The notes under the pieces were generated by a model. That model searched no databases, was not told where the DNA came from, and saw only the letters and a program-made list of their open reading frames with translations. This document shows, piece after piece, positions 28,861 through 37,160 of a stretch of 64,000 bases of DNA (its first letter is position 1; every line of letters begins with the position of its first letter). The translations under genes and the position numbers were made by a program. The DNA comes from Tumebacillus algifaecis (GTDB taxonomy: Bacteria; Bacillota; Bacilli; Tumebacillales; Tumebacillaceae), in the NCBI RefSeq assembly GCF_002243515.1, contig NZ_CP022657.1:3125001-3189000 (forward strand), in the 5' to 3' direction.

Positions 28861-29652
28861 TTACTCTCCCTTCTTGTCCTCCGGCTTGAAGTTTTCCATG
28901 TAGTTCGCCTCAAGCATGTTAATGATGCTAGGTTTCGTATCGACTGGCAGCGCACTGCGGTAAGCCAGGTACGCCTTCATCTTGTCGGCAAATTGACGCG
29001 GCGGGATGCGAACTTCGAACTTATCGCGCATATAAATGCGCCAAGGTCCTTCGTCGGTCACATAAATCTCAGAGATCTGATCGAGCACCGCCCGCTCCAC
29101 CTCTGGAATCTGTTTGACCAGTTCCAGTACATCCTCCGAAATGACTTTTTGCCCGGGAGTAAGCGAGGTCGGCACATCGAGGGAGATCACCGGCAACTGC
29201 TCGGCTTCCAACTTCTCTCTGCCAGGCAGTACCATCCCGTCTTGCAGGATGCGAAAGAGTTTCGCGTCTTGCAGCATCAGACCTGCAACCCGCTTCTCCA
29301 CGACAGCGATCACGACTTCACCTTTCCATGAGACCTCTACATCAACTGTTTCCACAATCGGATAGGTCGTGAGGAGCTTCTCTTTCACTGCGCCTTTGTT
29401 GATCGAAAGCAGGCTCATGCCTCGCTCAAGCTCTGCCGTCCGCAAGATCTCCTCATATCGCACTTGATGGTTCCCCTTCACTTCGATATAGGAAACCTCA
29501 GATAAGGGAGACTTCAGCAATCCGGCGACCAAAAGGAGCCCGAAAAAGATGACAACAAAAAGCAACGCCTTCCGATTGGGGCGGCGCTTGCCTGTTTGTG
29601 GCTGTTGTTGTTCCGCATACGATTCTAAGACGGTCGGCGGCGGTTTAGGCAT
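28861..29652 (-). CDS. divIB: Cell division protein DivIB/FtsQ
   Basis: A 263-residue bitopic protein: a cytoplasmic proline- and glutamine-rich N-terminus, one membrane helix (ALLFVVIFFGLLLVAGLL) at about residues 29-46, and a POTRA domain from about 50 (VSYIEVKGNHQVRYEEIL). The FtsQ/DivIB beta domain follows. It scaffolds the septal complex with DivIC and FtsL. It heads a transcription unit with its own promoter, after the murA terminator. Confidence 0.93.
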   Translation of the reverse strand: MPKPPPTVLESYAEQQQPQTGKRRPNRKALLFVVIFFGLLLVAGLLKSPLSEVSYIEVKGNHQVRYEEILRTAELERGMSLLSINKGAVKEKLLTTYPIVETVDVEVSWKGEVVIAVVEKRVAGLMLQDAKLFRILQDGMVLPGREKLEAEQLPVISLDVPTSLTPGQKVISEDVLELVKQIPEVERAVLDQISEIYVTDEGPWRIYMRDKFEVRIPPRQFADKMKAYLAYRSALPVDTKPSIINMLEANYMENFKPEDKKGE

Positions 29653-29694
29653 GTGAAGACCGGCTCCTTTTCTCCTGTGCTAGTGGCCGTACCT

Positions 29695-29733
29695 AATTGA
29701 AAAACGGCAGTATCACATGATATGCCGTTCGTA
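29695..29733 (-). terminator. Hairpin plus T run in the divIB leader (possible attenuator)
   Basis: On the minus strand AACGGCATATCA and TGATACTGCCGTT form a long stem with a two- to four-base loop and one bulge, followed directly by TTTTTC. It lies only about ten bases after the expected transcription start and before the divIB ribosome-binding site. It could terminate or attenuate the transcript, or protect its 5' end. Confidence 0.6.
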
Positions 29734-29740
29734 TTGCTTC

Positions 29741-29768
29741 ATTATATCACGTTTAACCCCCTTTTCAA
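29741..29768 (-). promoter_or_regulatory. Sigma-A promoter of the divIB-ftsZ unit
   Basis: On the minus strand TTGAAA, 16 bp, TATAAT, with TG one base before the -10 (extended -10). It lies between the murA terminator and divIB. Confidence 0.75.
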
Positions 29769-29793
29769 TAAGCTCATAGACTCATAGAATGTG

Positions 29794-29836
29794 AACAAAA
29801 AACGAGACCGTGCATCATGTTCGATACACCGTCTCG
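29794..29836 (-). terminator. Intrinsic terminator of murB-murA
   Basis: CGAGACGGTG and CACGGTCTCG-type arms pair over at least ten bases and are followed by TTTTTT on the minus strand, about 20 nt beyond the murA stop. Confidence 0.88.
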
Positions 29837-29854
29837 AATATACTGTATGGTGTG

Positions 29855-31135
29855 CTACTCAGTAGCAGCAACGCGTTCTTCATGTGTCAACCGTCTGATC
29901 TTTGCACCAAGCAATCCAAACATTTCTTCGACATTTTCATACCCGCGATCGATGTGGTGCACATTTTCCACATAGGTCGTTCCGTTTGCCACCAATCCGG
30001 CCAAAATCAACGCAGCACCAGCCCGCAGATCGGATGCTTCTACCACAGCACCGGTCAGTTCAGATACGCCTTCCATGAGCGCCGTGCGCAGGTCTACCTT
30101 AATCTTCGCCCCCATGCGTCGCAACTCACTGACATGCTGGAAGCGTCCTTCAAAAACCGACTCGGTCACCATCGACGTTCCGCTGGCTACCGACATCACT
30201 GTCATAAAAGGCGATTGCAGGTCGGTCGGGAACCCTGGATAATAGGTCGTCTTGATGCTGTCGATCGGTTTGGGACGCCCCTCCATCTTGATATGCATCC
30301 GGTCACCGTCAATCGTGATCTCAGCCCCAGCCTCACGCAGCTTGTTGATCACAACACCCAGATGCGCGGCATTGGTGTTTAGCAACGTAACATCCCCTTG
30401 CGTCACCACCGCAGCTGCCATCATCGTGCCTGTGACGATCCGATCGGGAATCACACGGTATTGCACCGCTTCCAAACGCTCGACACCCTCGATGACCACC
30501 GTGTCATCGCCCGCACCTTGCACCTTCGCTCCCATCGCGTTCAAATAATTGGCGAGATCAGCAATCTCAGGCTCGCGAGCAGCATTTTCGATCACAGTCG
30601 TGCCTTCTGCAAGCACGGCGGCCATGATCAGGTTTTCGGTTGCGCCAACGCTTGGAATATCGAGATTGATCTTCGCCCCGTGCAGGCGAGTGGCTGTGCA
30701 TTCGATATAGCCATGCCGCTCTTTGATCATTGCCCCCAGCGCGTGCAAGCCTTTGAGATGCAGGTCGATCGGCCGAGAACCGATCGAACAACCGCCCGGT
30801 TTAGAAACGCGCACGTGTCCGAAGCGCGCCAAAATCGGCCCCATCAAGAAGATGGATGAGCGCATCTGACGCATCAGGTGTTCCGGTACCTCCGTGCTTT
30901 GCAACACCGTTGCGTCGATGTGCAGCGTGGTACCTTCTTCCTTCACCTTGGCGCCAAGCTGCCGAAGAATTGTCGTCATCACGCGAATATCCTGCAAATC
31001 GGGAACATCTTGAATCTTGCTCTCTCCGTACGCCATAACACTCGCAGCGAGAATTGGCAATGCCGCATTTTTGGCGCCGTGAATCCGCAAAGTTCCCGTA
31101 AGTCGATGCCCGCCTTCGATGGCCAAGCATACCAC
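29855..31135 (-). CDS. murA: UDP-N-acetylglucosamine 1-carboxyvinyltransferase MurA
   Basis: A 426-residue enolpyruvyl transferase that catalyses the first committed step of peptidoglycan synthesis, adding PEP to UDP-GlcNAc. N-terminal HGAKNAALPILAAS and the active-site loop PGGCSIGSRPIDLHL (Cys116, the residue attacked by fosfomycin) are intact. LRAGAALILAGL lies near the C-terminus. The start is GTG, with GGGGGTG about seven bases upstream. It follows murB at 13 bp. In Bacillus subtilis murAA is elsewhere, so this location is a rearrangement relative to that species. Confidence 0.96.
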   Translation of the reverse strand: MVCLAIEGGHRLTGTLRIHGAKNAALPILAASVMAYGESKIQDVPDLQDIRVMTTILRQLGAKVKEEGTTLHIDATVLQSTEVPEHLMRQMRSSIFLMGPILARFGHVRVSKPGGCSIGSRPIDLHLKGLHALGAMIKERHGYIECTATRLHGAKINLDIPSVGATENLIMAAVLAEGTTVIENAAREPEIADLANYLNAMGAKVQGAGDDTVVIEGVERLEAVQYRVIPDRIVTGTMMAAAVVTQGDVTLLNTNAAHLGVVINKLREAGAEITIDGDRMHIKMEGRPKPIDSIKTTYYPGFPTDLQSPFMTVMSVASGTSMVTESVFEGRFQHVSELRRMGAKIKVDLRTALMEGVSELTGAVVEASDLRAGAALILAGLVANGTTYVENVHHIDRGYENVEEMFGLLGAKIRRLTHEERVAATE

Positions 31136-31148
31136 CGCGTGTCACCCC

Positions 31149-32066
31149 CTATGGTGTCTCCTCTCCAACGATCCGCACTTCAGGGTGAAGTTCATAGCCG
31201 TATTTTTCTAAAATCGTGCTTTGCACAAGCTCGATCAATTGAATGACATCAGTCGCTGTTGCGCCCCCCGTGTTCACGATGAAGTTTCCGTGGAGTTCAG
31301 AAATTTGTGCCCCACCGATTCGCTTCCCCTTCAGACCAGCTTCCTCGATAAGTTTGCCCGCATGCGAGCCTTCCGGATTGCGGAAGACGCTGCCGCAGCT
31401 CGGCATCGTGAGCGGCTGTGTGGACTGACGGCGTTCACGCCAGTTTTTCACTCGCTCGCTCATCTCCTGAGTGTCGCCCGGATGGAGCTTAAAAGCTGCA
31501 TCGATGACGATAGCCGGTCGATCTTTCAGTCTGGAATAGCGATAGTCAAAATTGAGGTCATCGTGCGAGAGATGAACGATCTTGCCTTCTTCGGTCAAGA
31601 CACGGCACTCAATCAGCACATCTTTCACCTCACCACCATGTGCTCCCGCGTTCATCATCACAGCACCACCGACCGTGCCTGGTATTCCCGTGGCAAATTC
31701 CAACCCGCTAAATCCTCTGCGAATCGCATGTTTGGCTGCGGAAACGAACGAGTGACCACCTTGTGCTATCAGCTTCTGATCTTCGAACTGAAGATCGGCA
31801 AATTGATCGCCGAGCTTAATTACGACACCGCGCAGCCCACCATCCTTCACCAGCAGATTCGAGCCTTTCCCGATCACGTACCAAGGAATCTGATGTTCAT
31901 GTGTCAGTTCCATGATCTGCACGAGATGTTCGATTGTGGTTGGCAGCACAAACACATCTGCCGGGCCGCCGATCTTCCAGGAGGTATGCTTGGAAAGTGG
32001 CTCATCCAGCAGCACCGTGCCGAGATTTTTGTTTGCAAAAAGGGCCTTTGTCTGCTCTTTGTTCAT
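31149..32066 (-). CDS. murB: UDP-N-acetylenolpyruvoylglucosamine reductase MurB
   Basis: A 305-residue flavoenzyme that reduces UDP-GlcNAc-enolpyruvate to UDP-MurNAc using NADPH. The FAD-binding segment VIGKGSNLLV, GLEFATGIPGTVGGAVMMNAGAHGG and the C-terminal PSCGSVFRNPEGSHAGKLIE (catalytic Ser) and GNFIVN are present. The start MNKEQTKAL is set by GGAGGTACGAC just upstream. In Bacillus the gene is preceded by murG; here it directly follows ftsW after a terminator and a structured leader. Confidence 0.95.
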   Translation of the reverse strand: MNKEQTKALFANKNLGTVLLDEPLSKHTSWKIGGPADVFVLPTTIEHLVQIMELTHEHQIPWYVIGKGSNLLVKDGGLRGVVIKLGDQFADLQFEDQKLIAQGGHSFVSAAKHAIRRGFSGLEFATGIPGTVGGAVMMNAGAHGGEVKDVLIECRVLTEEGKIVHLSHDDLNFDYRYSRLKDRPAIVIDAAFKLHPGDTQEMSERVKNWRERRQSTQPLTMPSCGSVFRNPEGSHAGKLIEEAGLKGKRIGGAQISELHGNFIVNTGGATATDVIQLIELVQSTILEKYGYELHPEVRIVGEETP

Positions 32067-32109
32067 GTCGTACCTCCAGATCAAACCTGACAAGATAGTT
32101 AACTCTTAC

Positions 32110-32150
32110 TTTCCGCGCTTCGTACCCCCATGATATGGAGCACGCGGAAA
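32110..32150 (-). promoter_or_regulatory. Inverted repeat in the murB leader
   Basis: TTTCCGCG and CGCGGAAA are exact inverted repeats. The interior can pair further as minus-strand RNA (GTGCTCC with GGGGGTAC, using G-U pairs). It lies between the ftsW terminator and the murB ribosome-binding site. It could be an operator or a leader structure. Confidence 0.4.
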
Positions 32151-32174
32151 ATTTGTGACATCTGCCTAAAAAGA

Positions 32175-32203
32175 ACAAAAAACCTGAGCCGCAAAGCTCA
32201 GGT
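32175..32203 (-). terminator. Intrinsic terminator after ftsW/spoVE
   Basis: On the minus strand ACCTGAGC and GCTCAGGT pair around a six-base loop and are followed by TTTTTT. Confidence 0.9.
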
Positions 32204-32250
32204 AGAAACTGCGAACTTTACATCCATTATATAACGGGCAGCGTGGAGCG

Positions 32251-33351
32251 TCACCTCGTCTGTCTGGATATGTTCAAAAGTATCCCCACCCCCGTCAGCA
32301 TCAGTGTGAGCGATGATCCCCCATAACTGATAAACGGAAGTGTAATCCCCGTGACCGGCATCGAGCCGGTGACCACCCCTACGTTGATGATAACCTGAAC
32401 GGCGATCATCCCGGTGATGCCCACTGCGAGCAACGAACCGAACGTATCGGGCGCTGTGATCGCCGTGCGCAACCCTCGCCAAACCAACAGCAGGAACAAA
32501 AGCAAGAGCGTAGCCCCGCCGATAAACCCCAATTCTTCTGCCAAAATCGAGAAGATAAAGTCGGTCTGCGGCTCCGGCAGATATAGAAATTTCTGTCGGC
32601 TGCGGCCCAGCCCCAAACCGAGCAACCCACCCGGTCCGATCGCATACAGCGATTGGATGATATGGTACCCCTCGTCCAACTGATAGGCCCAAGGGTCCAT
32701 AAAAGCAGTAATCCTCTTCAAACGATACGGTGCCACCACAACCAGCGCGATGAATGCGGGAATTGCCAGACTGGCCAAACCGAGCAAGTGTTTGATTTTT
32801 GCCCCTGCGGCAAAGAGGATGATGATGACAGTGCCCATCAGGACCGTACTTTGTCCAAGGTCAGGCTCCAACATGATCAAACCGACAGCGGCGACAGCAA
32901 TTCCTAGCGGCGGCAAAAGCCCTCGCTTAAACTCGACGATCCTGTCCTGATACCGGGACAACATGTAGGCCAAATAGATGATGATCCCGAGCTTGGCAAA
33001 TTCGGAAGGCTGAATCCCGAGGGAGCCGATTCCAAGCCAAGCCCGCGATCCGCCACGCACCGTACCGATGCCCGGAATCGCAACTGCGATCAAAAACAAA
33101 AAGCAGATGATCAAAAGTGGTTTGGCAATTTTCTTCAGCTTGTGATAATCGTAGTTCATCATCACGAACATCGAAATGATCCCAAGCAACGCCCACATCA
33201 GCTGACGTTTGGCGTAGAAAAAAGCATCATCCATGTTTTGAGCTGCAAGCACTGCACTGGCACTATAGACGATAATGACGCCGATTCCCAGAAGCATCAA
33301 TGTAGACAGGATGATCAGCGTGTCCGGATACGATTTGATCTTGCCATTCAA
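32251..33351 (-). CDS. ftsW: SEDS-family peptidoglycan glycosyltransferase FtsW/SpoVE
   Basis: A 366-residue polytopic protein with about ten membrane helices. SEDS signatures are present: GGSRAWLGIGSLGIQPSEFAKLG near residues 100-122, the loop around LDEGYHIIQSLYAIGPGGLLGLGLGRSRQK, QTDFIFSILAEELG, and the C-terminal PFISYGGSS. The family polymerises glycan strands together with a class B PBP. By position, after murD, it equals Bacillus spoVE. Whether it serves vegetative division, sporulation or both cannot be read from sequence. The TTG start has GGGGGGAA nine bases upstream. Confidence 0.93.
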   Translation of the reverse strand: MNGKIKSYPDTLIILSTLMLLGIGVIIVYSASAVLAAQNMDDAFFYAKRQLMWALLGIISMFVMMNYDYHKLKKIAKPLLIICFLFLIAVAIPGIGTVRGGSRAWLGIGSLGIQPSEFAKLGIIIYLAYMLSRYQDRIVEFKRGLLPPLGIAVAAVGLIMLEPDLGQSTVLMGTVIIILFAAGAKIKHLLGLASLAIPAFIALVVVAPYRLKRITAFMDPWAYQLDEGYHIIQSLYAIGPGGLLGLGLGRSRQKFLYLPEPQTDFIFSILAEELGFIGGATLLLLFLLLVWRGLRTAITAPDTFGSLLAVGITGMIAVQVIINVGVVTGSMPVTGITLPFISYGGSSLTLMLTGVGILLNISRQTR

Positions 33352-33389
33352 GGCAACGTTCCCCCCCGGTGCTCGGTCTCGTCCAATCG

Positions 33390-34757
33390 CTATAATGTAT
33401 GCACAGCTTTTTTAAACATGCTTCCTCTCTCTTCGAATGACGCAAACATGTCCCAACTCGCACATGCTGGTGACAACAGCACGACATCGCCAGGCTGCGC
33501 AACGCCAGCAGCCACCTGTACCGCTTCTTCAAGCGTTGCCAGTTTCGTCCCTTCGATTCCAGCCTGAGCCGCTACATTCAGTAGCTTATCGGCTGCCTCA
33601 CCGATCGCTGCCACATATTTGACCTTTTTCGCAAACACTGGCACCAATTCCAGAAAATCGACACCGCGGTCGAGTCCACCCGCGATCAAGACTACGCGAT
33701 GATCGGCAAACGTGTTGATCGCCATCGTCGCTGCTGTTGAATTGGTCGATTTCGAGTCATTGTAAAAAGCGACTTCGTTTTGCGTGACCACATGCTCCAA
33801 GCGATGTTCCACACCGTTAAACGTGCGTGCGACTTTGACGATCGCCGCAACGTCCGCACCAGCCGTGAGCGCTACCGCCGTGGCCGCCAGCAGATTTTCC
33901 AGGTTGTGCTCCCCTTTGAGTGCCACTTCGCTCACAGGTAGCAGAGAGAGTTCCTTGCCGTGCATACGAGCTTGGATGATTCCATCCTTGACATAAACAC
34001 CCTCATCTAATACCTCTTTCAGCGAAAAGGGGAACAACTTGGACTTGGCAAACGATTGCACCGCGCGCACCGCTTCCTGATCCCAATTGAGCACAGCGAC
34101 ATCGCTTGCTTCCTGTTTGGCAAACAGGCGAAACTTGGCATCGCGGTACTCGTCCAGACTGCCGTGATAATCAAGATGCGCCGGATAGATATTCAACAGC
34201 GCCCCGATCTTCGGTCGGAACTCTGCTGTGCCCATCAATTGAAACGAGGAGAGTTCGGCAACCAGCCACTGCTCTTTGCTGACCTCTTCGACCACTTCGC
34301 TCAGCGCAAGACCGATATTGCCTGCCACCACCGGGTTGAGATTCGCCTCGGTAAGCATTTCACCGACCAGCGTCGTCGTTGTCGTCTTGCCGTTGCTGCC
34401 CGTGATGCCGATGATCGGCGCCTGTGCCAAGCGGTACGCGATCTCCACTTCGGTCAGCACCGAAATGCCTAGTTCCATCGCCAGTTTGACAGGCGGTGCA
34501 CTGTACGGAATGCCAGGATTTTTGACCACAAAATCGAGGCCCGTATGGACAATGCCTTCCGGGTGCCCGCCAGCGATGACCTCGATGCCCAACGCTTGAA
34601 GTTCAGCGACATCCTGTTCAATGGCAGCGAGCTCCTTTTGGTCGTTGACCAGCACGTGCGCGCCGAGCTTATGTAAGAGGCGTGCGGCCGCCACGCCGGA
34701 GCGGGCGACACCGAGCACAAGCACGTTTTTCCCTTGAACATTCACGACCTTCTTCAC
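33390..34757 (-). CDS. murD: UDP-N-acetylmuramoylalanine--D-glutamate ligase MurD
   Basis: A 455-residue Mur ligase that adds D-Glu to UDP-MurNAc-L-Ala. A Rossmann-like N-terminus (VLVLGVARSGVAAARLL) is followed by the ATP loop [14 protein letters not shown] near residue 115. The central-domain YPAHLDYHGS, NDSKSTN and VLLIAGG, and the C-terminal LLSPACASWDMFASFEERG, are also present. The start is GTG, four bases after the mraY stop, with a poor ribosome-binding site, which suggests coupling to mraY translation. Confidence 0.96.
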   Translation of the reverse strand: MKKVVNVQGKNVLVLGVARSGVAAARLLHKLGAHVLVNDQKELAAIEQDVAELQALGIEVIAGGHPEGIVHTGLDFVVKNPGIPYSAPPVKLAMELGISVLTEVEIAYRLAQAPIIGITGSNGKTTTTTLVGEMLTEANLNPVVAGNIGLALSEVVEEVSKEQWLVAELSSFQLMGTAEFRPKIGALLNIYPAHLDYHGSLDEYRDAKFRLFAKQEASDVAVLNWDQEAVRAVQSFAKSKLFPFSLKEVLDEGVYVKDGIIQARMHGKELSLLPVSEVALKGEHNLENLLAATAVALTAGADVAAIVKVARTFNGVEHRLEHVVTQNEVAFYNDSKSTNSTAATMAINTFADHRVVLIAGGLDRGVDFLELVPVFAKKVKYVAAIGEAADKLLNVAAQAGIEGTKLATLEEAVQVAAGVAQPGDVVLLSPACASWDMFASFEERGSMFKKAVHTL

Positions 34758-34761
34758 CTAC

Positions 34762-35724
34762 TTATTTAAGATACAAAACCAACGCGGAAACCGCGAGGCA
34801 CAAACCTGCCGTCCAGAACGTGCCAACCACTCGCCACTCCGACCAGCCGAGCAGTTCAAAATGGTGATGCAGCGGACTCATTTTGAACAGACGCTTACCA
34901 AACGTCTGAAACGAAATCACTTGAATGATTACCGACAGCACTTCGACGACAAACACGCCACCGATCAGCACCAACCAAATTTCGGTCTTGGTCAAAATCG
35001 CTACCGTCGCCAAAGCCCCGCCCAGTGCCAGCGAACCGGTATCGCCCATGAACACTTTCGCTGGGTGCACGTTGAAGACGAGGAAACCGATCAGACCGCC
35101 GACCATCGCCGCGCAGAAGATTGCCACATCCATGTTCGATGTCCACCACGCGAGCACCGCATACGAACCGAAGGCGATCGCTGTGGTCCCTGCAGCCAAA
35201 CCGTCCAGACCATCCGTCAGGTTGACAGCATTCGATGATGCGATGACGATCAACACTAAGAACGGAAGGTAGAAAAAGCCAAGATCCCATTGCGCGTTAA
35301 TAAACGGTATCGAAATCGTCATGTCGATCATGCCGGTATAATACATCACCACATAGAGCACCACGCCGACCAAAATTTGACCGATCAACTTTTGACGAGC
35401 TTTTAATCCCAAGTTGCGTTTCAATGCGACTTTGATGTAATCATCCATAAATCCGACCGCGCCATAAGCTAGCGTCACAAAAAGCAACAGCCAAAGTTCT
35501 GATGACAGATCGGAAAATTTAATCGCGGTGATCGCCATCGCGACCAAGAAAATCACGCCACCCATCGTCGGGGTGCCCGCTTTCTTTTGATGCCCTTGCG
35601 GACCTTCCGCCCGAATCGCCTGCCCAAATTTCAATCGGCGCAAAAACGGAATGAACAGTGGACCGAGCAGTAGTGCGATCACAAAACTAACACCTGTCGT
35701 CCAAAATAAGATTTGCATATCCAT
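34762..35724 (-). CDS. mraY: Phospho-MurNAc-pentapeptide transferase MraY
   Basis: A 320-residue integral membrane enzyme with about ten helices. It transfers phospho-MurNAc-pentapeptide to undecaprenyl phosphate to make lipid I. Conserved segments are [14 protein letters not shown] near residue 47, FMDDYIKV near 92 (catalytic Asp pair), [12 protein letters not shown] near 168, [12 protein letters not shown] and the C-terminal [15 protein letters not shown]. It lies between murF and murD as in other dcw clusters. Confidence 0.97.
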   Translation of the reverse strand: MDMQILFWTTGVSFVIALLLGPLFIPFLRRLKFGQAIRAEGPQGHQKKAGTPTMGGVIFLVAMAITAIKFSDLSSELWLLLFVTLAYGAVGFMDDYIKVALKRNLGLKARQKLIGQILVGVVLYVVMYYTGMIDMTISIPFINAQWDLGFFYLPFLVLIVIASSNAVNLTDGLDGLAAGTTAIAFGSYAVLAWWTSNMDVAIFCAAMVGGLIGFLVFNVHPAKVFMGDTGSLALGGALATVAILTKTEIWLVLIGGVFVVEVLSVIIQVISFQTFGKRLFKMSPLHHHFELLGWSEWRVVGTFWTAGLCLAVSALVLYLK

Positions 35725-35771
35725 GACCTCTGGCCCTCCCTTACCTTCAAAGACAAATCTTCGTTCGTCGC

Positions 35772-37160
35772 TCAGACTAAAGCGCGTACGATTTCTACAA
35801 ACTTCATGCCAAGCGACGATTTGACAAGCACGATCGCCCCGCCGCCCGTTCCATCAGCCTGTTGGCGCAGTACATCTTCCACATAAGCGACAGCCGCTTG
35901 GTTGTTCTCGGCTTGATAGATTTGATGCGATGGATATCCATTGTCACGCGCGCCTTTGGCGATGTCCGCTGCCAATTCACCGACACAGACCAGTTGCTGA
36001 AGCGGCAAGCCAGCGAGCTCTGCACCGATCTCTTGATGCATACGCGCCGAGTCCGGCCCCAATTCCAGCATGCCCCCAAGCACGGCCACCTTAAAACCGC
36101 CAGGCATTTCCGCAAACATCCGCAACGCTGCTCGCAGTGAAGTCGGCGACGAATTGTAGGCATCGTCGATCACCGTTCCTCCGAGCCGCGCCTGTTTCAC
36201 TTCCAATCGACGTGCGGTGAGCGTCGCTTTCGCAAGCCCGGCTTTGATCTTCGCTCCGGTCATGCCAAGCACGCGCCCGACTGCGACAGCCGCCAGCGCA
36301 TTGCCCAATTGGTGTTGGCCCATCACAGGCAACTCATAGCGGGTGTCATCCCCGCGCACGGAAAAACGAGAGCCGTGCACACCGAGATTTTCCACCTCGA
36401 CCGCCTGTACATCATTCGTGGCATGAAATCCAAACCAGACTTGCTTGGCCTGCGTCTTCCCCGCCCGCTCTCGAAGCAGTGGCTCATCACCGAACAGGAT
36501 CGCAGTTCCACCAGTGGGCAGTTGCTCAATCAGCTCGCACTTCGCATCGGCGATGCCCTCACGCGATCCAAGGTACTCAATGTGAGCTTCACCGATGTTG
36601 GTGATCACGCCAAGCTCTGGTGCAGCCAGTTTGGCGAGCAGTTCGATCTCGCCTGCATGGTTCATGCCCATCTCGAGAACAGCGACTTCGGTATCCTCTT
36701 CCAAAGCCAGAATCATCAGCGGCAGACCGATGTGATTGTTCAAATTGCCGAGCGTTTTTTGCACTTTAAAGGCTTCCGCGACAACGGATGAAATCATATC
36801 TTTCGTCGAGGTTTTGCCGTTGCTGCCCGTAATTCCGATCACACGCACTGGCAATGTGCTGCGGTAGGCGGCCGCCAAGCGCTGCAAAGCGACCAGCGTG
36901 TCATCAACCAGAATCAACGCCAACGTCGTTTCGGGCTGCGGATGATCCTGCTGCCACAAAGCGGCGACAGCACCTTGCGCCTCCGCCTGTGCCAGAAAAT
37001 CATGTGCGTCAAAGCGCTCGCCGACCAGCGGAACGAACAGCATCCCTGTCATATCCTTGCGCGTGTCGGTCGAAACACCCCGAACAATAAGATCCGACGC
37101 ATCGCGGAGCAGTTGTCCTTCTGCCATTCTTGCAATCTCAACGATCTGTTTTACGATCAT
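35772..37160 (-). CDS. murF: UDP-MurNAc-tripeptide--D-Ala-D-Ala ligase MurF
   Basis: A 462-residue Mur ligase that adds D-Ala-D-Ala to the UDP-MurNAc-tripeptide. Present are [18 protein letters not shown], the ATP loop [14 protein letters not shown] near residues 107-120, [37 protein letters not shown] and [11 protein letters not shown]. The ATG overlaps the murE stop by four bases (ATGA), with GAGGTGAAG just upstream. Confidence 0.96.
   Translation of the reverse strand: MIVKQIVEIARMAEGQLLRDASDLIVRGVSTDTRKDMTGMLFVPLVGERFDAHDFLAQAEAQGAVAALWQQDHPQPETTLALILVDDTLVALQRLAAAYRSTLPVRVIGITGSNGKTSTKDMISSVVAEAFKVQKTLGNLNNHIGLPLMILALEEDTEVAVLEMGMNHAGEIELLAKLAAPELGVITNIGEAHIEYLGSREGIADAKCELIEQLPTGGTAILFGDEPLLRERAGKTQAKQVWFGFHATNDVQAVEVENLGVHGSRFSVRGDDTRYELPVMGQHQLGNALAAVAVGRVLGMTGAKIKAGLAKATLTARRLEVKQARLGGTVIDDAYNSSPTSLRAALRMFAEMPGGFKVAVLGGMLELGPDSARMHQEIGAELAGLPLQQLVCVGELAADIAKGARDNGYPSHQIYQAENNQAAVAYVEDVLRQQADGTGGGAIVLVKSSLGMKFVEIVRALV

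Noticed and set aside
28114-29652. Possible murG or murC remnant between the mur genes and ftsA
   Set aside because: The genes here are clearly divIB and two DUF881 proteins; no glycosyltransferase or Mur ligase motifs are present.
32198-32692. 164-codon minus-strand ORF (MGLSVGRGVPYHP...)
   Set aside because: It is a frame shadow of ftsW with no family resemblance.
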